From the NCBI RefSeq assembly GCF_016808335.1, contig NC_053146.1, positions 4,007,015 to 4,071,014 on the forward strand: 64,000 nt of DNA, given 5' to 3'. The stretch is from Panicum virgatum. Its lineage: Eukaryota; Streptophyta; Magnoliopsida; Poales; Poaceae. Position 1 is the first letter of the stretch. The number at the start of each line of letters is the position of its first letter. Below, in pieces: positions 22,272-34,388 of this stretch. The translations under genes were made by a program, and so were the position numbers. Under the pieces are notes generated by a model that saw only the letters and a list, made by a program, of their open reading frames with translations, ran no database searches and was not told the DNA's origin.

Positions 22272-23319
22272 CTATGTTGTCCGAATACGCGGATACGGAT
22301 ACCGGTACGCGATACGGGGATACTCCGATATGCCATTTTTGCAAAAACAAGGATACGGGGATACGCCAATATATATAAAAAATAAAAATAAATAAAAGTT
22401 TCAGGAACTAGAATGTGAGAAAATAGAAGTTCCAGGGACTATAATGCGTCATAAACTCATATATTCATATGTTCTATAATTATTAGAAAAGGGAAGGGGC
22501 AAATGAAAAAAGAACCAACCTTATCTTACATGTTCGTCTGTTCCACGAATGGATGTCGGTCGTCTTCTTCCCCAACCTCCGACTCTCTCTCTCTCTCTCT
22601 TTCTCTGTGTAGCGGCCAGCTCCGGCGGCCGCGGCTCCTCCTCTCCTTCTCCGAAGGCCGCGACTCATCCTCTCCCTCTCTAGCGGCTGCGCGGGCCGTC
22701 CAGAGGCGCGCTCCGGCGGCCGTGGCAGCCCGCCAGCGGCGAGCTCCAGCAGCGCAGCACCACCCTAAATAGTACTTTAACAGATGTGCGGGCCTATGTT
22801 TGGACAGGCCGCGCAGCCACTGGAGCAGTAGGAGGCACGGACGGGTGGGCGGGCGGAGGTGACGGCAAGGGAGCGACGAGCGATGGGGAAGGAGCAGGAG
22901 GAGGTACGGGCGGGTGGCCGGGCGGCGGTGACGGCAAGGGAGCGATGAGCAACGGGAAAGGAGCAGGAGGAGGCGTGGGCGGGTGGCACTGCGGCGGTGA
23001 CAGCAAGGGAGCCGTGCGAGGCTGCTGCGGGCCTGCGGCTGCGCGAGTGGGGGCGGCTGCACAAGTGGGGATGAGAGGGTGGCACAGCTGAACGGAGGAC
23101 CTTTATACGAAGCGATTGAGTGGTGTTGTTAGGGTTTGAAGGTATCGGACAAGTATCCACAGGTATCCCACGAGTATCCGATTTATTTTTATTATTTGAA
23201 AATACCTAAATAGTCCGATACTTACGGGATACATATCCGGGAGTATCCGTGGAGTACGGGTATCCGATACGGTATCCGATACCGGTACGTGAGTTTTGCA
23301 AAGTATCCACGTATCATAG
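22272..23319. mobile_element. non-autonomous hAT-type transposon, 1048 bp
   Basis: Bounded by CTATG...CATAG and flanked by an exact 8-bp direct repeat GCCGCCGG (22264-22271 and 23320-23327), the hallmark of hAT insertion. Both subterminal zones are packed with GGATAC/GTATCC motifs. No transposase ORF; the interior is GC-rich and contains a 69-bp tandem repeat. The duplication can also be read as 9 bp (GCCGCCGGC) with a shorter end, which would suggest a Mutator element; the CTATG/CATAG symmetry favours hAT. Confidence 0.75.
22822..23011. repeat. 69-bp tandem repeat inside the hAT element
   Basis: Units begin at 22861, 22930 and 22999 (GACGGCAAGGGAGC and variants), with a diverged partial unit before the first. 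Period is 69 bp, a multiple of 3. Confidence 0.8.
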
Positions 23320-23327
23320 GCCGCCGG

Positions 23328-24192
23328 CTCCAGACCGCGCGCGCTGCCCTGAAGAGAGAGGAGGAGAGAGGCGCGAGAGAGAGGGAAGAAGAAGGAGAGC
23401 CGTCTGGCCTTTTCCGCGCGAGATAGAGGAGGACAGAGGTGCTTGGTGGGGATGGATCCGGGGGAAGGAATTTAGCCAATAGAAATGCTTCGTATGAAAG
23501 ACCTGGATTGCTGACGTGACGGGTTGTGTTTCTTTGATGGCCTTATACTGTATTTTTGGATAGATATTAGAAATGGGCTTCAGATTTCAGCCAGAATTGC
23601 AAGTTGAAGTGAGTTTCATGTTACAGATATTAGGAATTTTAAGTTTAATTGTTTAAATGTAGAATCATAAACAACTTGTACTAGAATTGCACCTTGATTT
23701 AGTACTGCATTTTTTATCATTTAACTATAAATTGGTAACTGCTTATGACTTGACAAAATCTCTTTGAGAGACGAGAATTCTTGGCTTGCTGATTGTTTTT
23801 CTTTGTCTAGCTAGATATTAATGGAGTGCTAGGTGCATGTTATCCGGGTTTATTAAAGACAGCTCCCGTTTCCTCGCTCTCGCCTGCTGACTGCTGCCAT
23901 GTGCTCCCTGCTGCCGGTCACCATCGATCTCCATGCTCTTTCATGGAAAATGCCCTCAATGTGTTGGATGAAATGGGCACAAGGTATATTTTTTTTCCTT
24001 TTTTTCCTTTGTAGTTTCGCTTGCTAATTTTGTAGCCCCCATCTATTACAGTTGTGCTTGGACATTTAGGTTCAGATTTTAATAGATTGACATGAGTTCA
24101 GTGGAACTGCGATTGTTCAGCGCAATTAATTAATGACACATTGTTCTTGTCTGTTATCTGCATTCATGCTGTTGGTAAATATGTCCTGCTGT
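23328..24192. other. remnant of the interrupted CACTA element and flank
   Basis: 23328-23480 is purine-rich (gagagagg) and continues the element interrupted by the hAT insertion. The rest is AT-rich with no supported gene. Confidence 0.35.
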
Positions 24193-24405
24193 CAGGGGCG
24201 GATCTAGAATTGAAGTAAAGGGGGGGGGGGGGGCTGAGTTTACCATCTTCTTCCTTCTTCCTCTGTTTTCCTTCTTTCTTCACCTTTTCTTCTTCTTCCT
24301 CTTCATTCATGGCTAGAAATTGTAGGGGGCTCAGGGGGGCTCCAATGGACTGTATGGGGTAGGGGGGCTCCAGCCCCACCTGCCCCCACGCTGGATCCGC
24401 CCCTG
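24193..24405. mobile_element. hAT MITE, 213 bp
   Basis: Ends CAGGGGCGGATCTAG and, inverted, CAGGGGCGGATCCAG form the terminal inverted repeat. An exact 8-bp duplication CCTGCTGT flanks it (24185-24192 and 24406-24413). Contains a 13-bp G run near 24220 and a C/T-rich centre. Confidence 0.9.
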
Positions 24406-24413
24406 CCTGCTGT

Positions 24414-26189
24414 GTAAGTGCCTTGAGCTTAGCATAGATACATTGAGTAGTGGTCGATGATCACAATTTTTGGTGTAGAGATTGTTAGTTTAGAGCAGGG
24501 GATCAAACCAATTAAGAGTTTTTCCATTTTCTACAAGCTTTAGAAGTGAAATTTATGCTATAGATTAACACCATCCATACATATTATGAATTAACCAGCC
24601 TGAAATTGATATAATCTAACTGGGTAACTAAGTTGGTCAATATACATTTGCTTAAAAATATCAAACTCATGAAAAATGTCAAATCCCACAAAATTAACTT
24701 GATTGCATAGATAAATCTGAGATTTTGTAGCATTAACCAGAGGTACCTTTCTTATGCATTGAAGCTAATAATAGTTTTAAAGATGAAAGAGTAAATACTT
24801 TTTATATGCGGAGCATTGTATATTAAGTGTAACCGTAGCAAGTTAGAAGGGGTTTTCAATGTGGAAAAATAGCCTGCATGCTGAAGTCAAAACTCAGAAC
24901 TCACCATTAGGTAGTGCTCTTCTATACACTTGCATGGATGCAATATTTGGGTGCAGCAGCTGAATCAAACTAGAAGAATAGTGATTCCCTTTTCTAAACT
25001 TAGACATAGGGCTTGGGAGATAAATATTTACCCAAAGATATATCAAAATAGCCCACATGTTGTTTTTTAGTCTTTGACTAAATTAACTGACCCACACTAC
25101 ATGTTTGGTCGAACATGTCCTGTATTAATTTGTTGTCATGGACATCTCAATGAACTCGCTGTGAACATAAATGAAGAAAGAACTCTTCTTTTTTGTTCCC
25201 TCTTAAGAGAATTGATCCATGTGCTGTTTGAAAAGGTTTGTGTAGTAGTTGAGTAGAGCTTGCTTACGAGTTGGATGGTAAGAAAGTTATAATGCGAGGT
25301 ATTGCACTTTGATTTGGCTATGCTTAACTGAAACTAGGAGTGCTGGTGTGAGAAATGAAGAGTACCTCCTAAGATTAAAAGCTACTAATATTGCTGCTTG
25401 TTTTGAAGGGATAATGACATCAACGCTTGCAGCTGGGGAAGAAGTTGAAAGATTATTGTAATGAGTCATGGCTACAGCAAATAAGCCTGAATGCCTGATC
25501 GTCTTTGGCCTTGATGATGCCTGATGTATGCCATCAAGTAAGCACTTCATTGGTTCTGAAGCGAAGCTTTTATCTTTTTCTATCCTTCTCAATTCTTTTT
25601 TCAGTATCTAATGATAGTTCTTTCTTTTCTGCTTGTTATATGAAATTAATGGTATGGGTTGATGTTATGACCGGAAGAGTATATGAAAGGAGAAGGAAGA
25701 CTGAAGCCTAAGCACGACCAGCAAGCCGCGCCCACGTCGTGGGTAGTTGCCATTACGTTTAAATTAGCATGTGTGTGTCAATTAGCATGTGTATGTGTAA
25801 TCAGTTGTAAGACTTGTGTATATCCATCGTACTGAGAAGTGAAGGAAAGCAAAGCTTTGAGATCATTTGGATCTCAGGGCGTCGTGTGTGGCAGTTCACT
25901 TGTCTTCCTGTGTTGCTTGCCTCTGCTCTCGCCGACGCCGGCTTCCAGGATGGCGTCGCCGCCGGGAGCCAGTCCACGGCCTCCCACCAGTCACACATAC
26001 AACCTCCGTAGCCATACCAGTTGATTTCCCAGTATCTTAGTTATATATATTTCCCAGTTCTTTTCTTCATCGCATTTCCCAGTATCTTAGTTATATACAC
26101 TTGAAGGTTGATGTTTATTATGGTACAAATTTCTCGTTTCTATATTTTGTTCTATGATGAAGATTGATGCTTATTTAGAGAATTTGTTT
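24414..26189. other. intergenic or Helitron interior, no gene seen
   Basis: AT-rich DNA without a coherent ORF or exon series. A GC-richer patch at 25900-26000 is open in several frames but matches nothing I recognise. Part may belong to the Helitron that ends at 26220. Confidence 0.35.
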
Positions 26190-26220
26190 CGTCCGTAGCA
26201 ACGCACGGGCATTAGACTAG
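26190..26220 (+). mobile_element. Helitron-like 3' terminus
   Basis: CCGTAGCAACGCACGGGC, a frequent grass Helitron 3' hairpin form, is followed by ATTAGACTAG and host T. The element would extend leftward; its start is not identified. Confidence 0.5.
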
Positions 26221-26296
26221 TCAGGTTAAAAGGCACGGCGGACCGATGAGCAAATATTTTCAGAATCATTCTGATAAATGAAGCCTTGATAATAAG

Positions 26297-27102
26297 TTAC
26301 CTCGCTGCTTCGGCTTTAATTCTGGCTATCTGGTCCTCTATGATTCTGACCGTCTCGTCGTCTATCTCCTTCCCTGCACTCTTTAAAGTCGCAAGCAATT
26401 GATCAACCTCCTTGTCCATCTTCCCAGTACCTTCGACTAGCTGGGCGTCAATGCCTTGTATATCCTGCTGGGAGTAACAATTAAGATAGGGAAATACTCC
26501 AATGCATCATGCATGCATGAGTAGCAGCAGAGAGGCCAAAACTACTCCTAAGTAGCAATTGCAACAGACGCTATCGATGATCAAACGACTCTCGATCGTG
26601 TTGAAGCACTACTGGCGGGACGACGATCGATCCTATCAAATTTCTCAATTGCCACTGAAATGTTAAAAAGGAAGAATTGTAATAAAATATAAAATCATTT
26701 TAATAATGATTCTTAGTAACTAATTAGCATCAGTTTCATCTTGTGGATCAACCTATATGTAGAATCGGTTTAACCAACCTAGTTAAATCCTACAAGATCA
26801 GTAGTTAGTTTTGTGATAGCCGATGTAATTAATAAGGTACTTCATCTGGCTAGTAACAAAAAAAGACTAATAATTTGAACGGATGACAGAGTAGTAGAGA
26901 AATCAAGAACTAGGCTGGCCAGAGGCCATTGATCGAGTCGGTGGATGAATCGCATGCACTACAGCACGGGGTGGATGGATCCAGAGAACGAAGAAGGTGC
27001 GCGCGCAGTACGTACCTGGGAGGTGGACGCGCTGGTGCTCGGTTCCGTAAGGGTGGCAGACGGAGAGCCCGGCGGCGACTCATCCCGGAGCTCCGGATCC
27101 AT
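26297..27102 (-). CDS. small coiled-coil protein gene, function unknown, divergent from PEX13
   Basis: Two exons join in frame: 27102-27016 (29 codons, beginning MDPELRDESPPGSPS, donor CAG|GTACGT) and 26467-26297 (acceptor CCCAG), which encodes an alternating charged/hydrophobic helix (KMDKEVDQLLATLKSAGKEI, then RIIEDQIARIKAEAAR) and ends at TAA. The result is 85 residues. The stop overlaps a possible donor AG|GTAACTT, so the gene may continue into exons that are missing or displaced: a Helitron end lies only 77 bp beyond. The acidic, Ser/Thr/Pro-rich N-terminus and coiled-coil tail suggest a small subunit of a complex, but I do not recognise the family. Its start lies 296 bp from the PEX13 start on the opposite strand. 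Confidence 0.55.
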
Positions 27103-27398
27103 GGCGGCGACCGGGCGGCGGGCGCCTGCCTGCCTGCCTGTGCCATGACACCTTAACATGTGGGCCGAAGGCTTCACGGGCCTCATGTTACGTGGCGGCC
27201 CATACCCCCAGCCTTATTATCACGAGGAGTGCACGGACGCGGTGCGCCTCCGCCCCGGCCGGTTTTTTTATCCGCGATTGACTCGAGTCGAGCCGAGCGA
27301 GCGCGTCGACCAGACCACAAAGCCCCGGACCCGGCCCTGGCGGAGGGATAGGCGGTCAGGCGGATAGCGGAGGAGAGAGAGGAACTCGCGGGCACGCC
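27103..27398. promoter_or_regulatory. shared divergent promoter region
   Basis: Only 296 bp separates the start codons of the minus-strand small gene and plus-strand PEX13, so both must be driven from this GC-rich stretch or its immediate flanks. No clear TATA box is seen in either direction. Confidence 0.5.
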
Positions 27399-29872
27399 AT
27401 GTCAGGTGGGTTCCTCGCTTCCCCCTCTCCACCCTCCAACCCTAGATCCCTCGATTCGACTGCTTGATTCGGCCGCTCCTCGAGCGCCCGACCGAATCGT
27501 ACCGCCGGTCGCTCGATTCGGTGCCGGATTTCTGCCCCCCGATCTGCCGGGGGACGCTGGATATTTCCCCCCTGACTTGCTTACCGCGTGGAGAGGAGGA
27601 TGGATTTGGGGGCAGTCCCGGGTTTTCTCCTTGGTTCATGATGAGGCTGGGTCCTGCCGCCGCTGCCAACATCCTGAGAGCTGCTGGGTAGCCGCGTTGG
27701 ATTTAGCCTCCAGGCGGTCGCGCAGTTTGGGTACCTGCGGAGTAGGTTCTGCTCGTAGGAAATTTCGGCAGCCCCGAGCCTGCGGTCTTCCACGGCTCAT
27801 GATCTGGGGCTTGGGCCTTTGGGTTTCTACTTTCCAGTTCAGTAGTCAACCGAACCGCTGTTTGTTCCGCAATGTGATAATAACAATGATGGTGGTGGTG
27901 ATGCTGTGCTTTACGACAATTGGATGAGGCTCCCAGCTGAGCATGGCCATCATCTCTTCTGAGAGGCCTTGTGCTCTTGTGTCATGCACGGCAGTCGGGG
28001 AACGTTTTAGCCACTGCACGCGCTTTAACTTTTCTCATAAAATCTGCGACTGGATGTAATCTTGCTCCCCACTCCGTTACTAGTGAGCGCCACTGTGATG
28101 CTCTTGTCAGCTGCATCATGCACAGCAGTTGGGAACATTTTAGTTGCCATTCCCGCTTTACCTTGCTGCTAGATCAACAGCTGTAAGCTTGCTTGTCACT
28201 CTGTTGTTTCCATAGTGCCGCCGCAATGCCAATGCTCTTAACATATTCATCGGAATTCTGCCTGACATAACCCTTGGATCTTAACGGTTGAGATGAATTC
28301 TGATGTTCACATGTAAATTATTTGCACTCTACAGGATCACCACCAAAGCCGTGGGAGCGTTCTGGTGGTGAGGGCACGTCCGGTCCGGCGCCTTTCAAGC
28401 CTCCATCTGGCGGCAGCACCAGCGACGTCGTTGAAGCCTCTGGCACTGCTAAACCTGGAGAAAACGTCACTGCAACGGAGAGGAATGTCTCTGCCAACAA
28501 TGTAAACAGCACCGTCTCAAGGCCGATGCCACAACGGCCTTGGCAGCAAACAGGCTACGGAAATACCTATGGAGGTAATCCACGTTTTGAAAGTCAGTTG
28601 TCTTGTAGTCCTCTTAGGAATGCAATTTCGGTCCTGAGACCCTGACATTTCCTTTTTGTGGTGCAGGATATGGTGGATCCAACATGTATAGTTCATATGG
28701 TGGATTAGGCAACACTTACGGTAGTGGTGGGCTCTATGGAAATAGCATGTACTCGAGTTACGGAGGTTATGGTGGAGGCATGTACGGTGGTGGGATGTAT
28801 GGTGGAGGCATGTACGGCGGAATGGGAGGCTATGGTGGTTACGGCATGGGGGGAATGGGTGGCATGGGTCCTTATGGTAATCAGGATCCAAATTCAATGG
28901 GCCCTCCTGCATCACCGCCAGGTTTCTGGGTGTCCTTCCTACGAGTGGTAAGAATAGATACTTTTTACTAATACATGCCATTAATTGTTATTCTGAATTC
29001 TTAGAATTGATCCAGTGAATATTAAAGTCTTACAGCCATTAATAATGTAAAGTTATCTGAGGTGTTGATCATAAACAATTGCAGTGCTTCCAGGGTCCCA
29101 AAATGTCCAATGAGTCACATTCAGCCCACTAATTATTTCCAGTTCGCTTTGTGAATCCAAAACACTCCCTTCCATGTACCCTGACATCCAGACTTTTTTG
29201 ACTGGGCTGAACCTACTTCTGTAATTGTAGTTGCATAAGGGTCCCTAAGTTATCTACACCACTATTTGTCATCTCTGTTCACCCATGTAGTTCACTGTTG
29301 TAATATATGTGCCTTACGAAACATTATATTTGGCCATATTCAGTAGTATTTTTTAGGGGTAATTTTTCCATCTCTGCAATATGCAATTGTAATTGAGTTA
29401 CATATCTTTCTTACAAAGTGTTTGTTGAAGAACCACCACTTTTTTTTCATGCTCTAAATCACACTTAATCTGTTAAGACAGCTTTTAACTGGTTGCAATG
29501 ACTGCAGATGCATGGTGTCGTCAATTTCTTTGGGCGAATCTCGTTCCTTGTTGAACAGAACACTCAAGCATCCTATTTTTTCATGACAGCCATGTTGCAG
29601 GTCTGTTGTACAATTTTTCTCGTCACATTTGTTTCAAATAAGTGGCTATCTTTATACTGAAATTGCCGCAATCATCATGGTGTCAGCTCTTTGATCGGTC
29701 TGGTATGCTATATGGCGAGCTTGCACGTTTTGTGCTGCGTCTGCTAGGAGTCAAAAGAAAGCCAAAGAAGGGCAGCCTTCAGGGACCGGAGGCCCCGGCG
29801 TTCGAGGGACCTAGCCAGCAGTTTATGGAGGCACCGAAAGCAGGGAACTGGGATAATGTCTGGGGAAACTAA
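27399..29872 (+). CDS. PEX13: peroxin 13, peroxisomal import docking protein
   Basis: Five exons splice in frame: 27399-27405, 28335-28574, 28667-28947, 29508-29600 and 29687-29872, giving 268 residues. The first coding exon has just 7 nt (ATGTCAG); joining it yields MSGSPPKPWER, the plant PEX13 N-terminus. Then come a Pro/Ser-rich part with RPMPQRPW, a Gly/Tyr/Met-rich region (about 85-160, repeated MYGGG), a membrane-associated segment with GFWVSFLRVMHGVVNFFGRI, and LFDRSGMLYGELARFVLRLLG. It ends NWDNVWGN as plant homologues do. PEX13 lies in the peroxisomal membrane and, with PEX14, docks the PTS1/PTS2 receptors. Plant forms lack the SH3 domain of the yeast and animal proteins, and none is seen. 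The adjacent gene encodes a PTS1 cargo enzyme. Confidence 0.95.
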
Positions 29873-30977
29873 GATGCCTGTGTGCACAGTAAGATTTATG
29901 GTATAGAAACACATACAGTTTAAGGAGCAAAGCACAGGACTTGCCTGTCTTTTGGATCAGAAAATGGAGTTCCAGTTCAGATATCTGTTAGGGTGAAACT
30001 AGGGAAAGCTGTGAAGAAATTTCTGTCTCTTCTACCCTTCACAAATTTGCCTTGCTGTGGTCCATCACACAGGCAGGGTTTCATCGCAACTGTAAGACCG
30101 ATGAAGATCGTTTGCCAGTGCGCTGATATGTAGCTGCTGTTGTGGTATGTATGTGGGCATTGGTTGTATCTCTGGGTATAGTTTCCGTGAAAAGAGTACA
30201 GCAATGTATGTGCACGGTTTACCATCTTATCTAATTTGGATTTGAATATGGGCATGGCGAGAAACCCTTCAGCTGTGTTGGTACCTTTTGTGAGTCCGCT
30301 TGGTCACTGAACAGTGACAGTATAGCATGAAAAAAATGCAATTCTTCTCCGTGAATTTGGTAGATATTTGCCCACGGCCCTGCCTCCAGGCTACTCTTTG
30401 CTAAATCATTTGCATTGCCCGGCACAAAACTAACACCAGACAAGGAAGGTTGTTGCGACTTGCAACGGTCAGGTTACACACGAAGAATTCTTGTATATAT
30501 ATATTTTATATTATATATGAACTGTCATGTCACTATGCTGTACTCTTTTTCACCAGCTGGAGATGCATCTGCCGAAGCTGTGCCTCATCTTGGCCGTCCT
30601 TGCCTATGCTGCACCTAAAAGCGGACAGACTTCCACGTAGGAAGCAGGCACCGCCTCTGATAAACCCTGAAACAAACTCCTGCTGTTGTCCCATCTTCAA
30701 TTAGACACAAAAGGCATTCTGAAAACAGAAAGAAATCCTGAAAACCGGGAGCAACTTTTGTGATAAAGAGAAGAGATAAACCTGCCGAAAATTTTAGTTT
30801 CACAATAAGGTCTGCAGAGGCGGTGCTGTAGCGGATGAGGAAGCAGTGTAGGAGAGCCACTCTCTCGTCCTACCTCCCAGTGTCTCATCCATAAACACCC
30901 TCTCTCTCTCTCTACAATTACACAGAAAGTATTCTGATTGCTATGTCAGTACGAGCAGAAGCTCCAAGAGTGAGAAC

Positions 30978-31052
<75 letters not shown>

Positions 31053-31327
31053 CCCCAATGAAACTATTCCGGTTGCTATGTCAGTACGTGCAGAAGCTCC
31101 AAGAGTGAGTACCTCATCTTCCCTTATATTACTCTCTTCCTCACCACATCCTCCATCTCTTGCTCGGTTGCTCCCACTGGTGACTGGTCTCGCCACAGCG
31201 TGCTGCAAGGTAAGAGAGCTGCTCCATCACCGTCTTGATACGTCTCCGTGAATTCTCGGCTCAGTTCCAGCTCGATTCCGTGTCGCGCAGAGGAAGAAGG
31301 GTTGGGCCTGGCGAGATCTCAGCGAAG
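29873..31327. other. PEX13-GLO intergenic region
   Basis: Holds the PEX13 3' UTR, an AT-rich spacer and the GLO promoter and leader. The leader contains a 72-bp TC microsatellite between two copies of a 45-bp sequence. No other gene is supported. Confidence 0.5.
30931..31110. repeat. (TC)36 microsatellite flanked by a 45-bp direct repeat
   Basis: TC is repeated 36 times at 30979-31050. The segment at 30931-30975 (CTATGTCAGTACGAGCAGAA inside) recurs at 31066-31110 with few changes. The unit lies about 220 bp upstream of the GLO start codon. Confidence 0.9.
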
Positions 31328-33890
<2,563 letters not shown>

Positions 33891-34388
33891 ATAGCCGCCG
33901 CCCTCGCGAGGATCGCCGTCGTTCGTCCTCGCCGCCGGCGCCGCGCCGGCCGCAACCGGGATCATGCATGCATGGTCGCTCGCTCGATGATACACTATAA
34001 TTTCGGACCGCATATATGTTTGTGTTCCAAGTGATCGATCGCTAGCTGTACCGTAAAATCTTACAGATTACATGGATGATCACTGTATTTGATCACAAAA
34101 TATATGTTCTGTGCCATATCATCATGTATTCATGTGTGCGAGTGCCTCTAGCTTTGTGAACGTGAAGAACAAACAACAATTTCCAATCGAAAACGAAACA
34201 ACACGAACAAAACAACAAAACCAAATCAAATTCATTCCAATCCCGTCGAAAATAAACCAACTAGTAGTATATACCATGTACTGTGAATGATCTGTGATTG
34301 ATGCATGCCGCCTCCCATGTCAAGAGAAAAGGTAAATAAAAAAAGAGAGCCATTTATCTAGCTAGCTAGCTGACTACCGGCATATTGG
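33891..34388. other. convergent spacer between GLO and the JAZ gene
   Basis: About 500 bp shared by two 3' ends; contains both presumed 3' UTRs. No additional gene seen. Confidence 0.5.

Noticed and set aside
21702..22385. 227- and 202-residue ORFs
   Set aside because: They run through CACTA subterminal repeats and into the hAT element across its boundary, so they are accidental.
30918..31251. ORFs made of repeated ER or SL residues
   Set aside because: Direct translation of the TC microsatellite.
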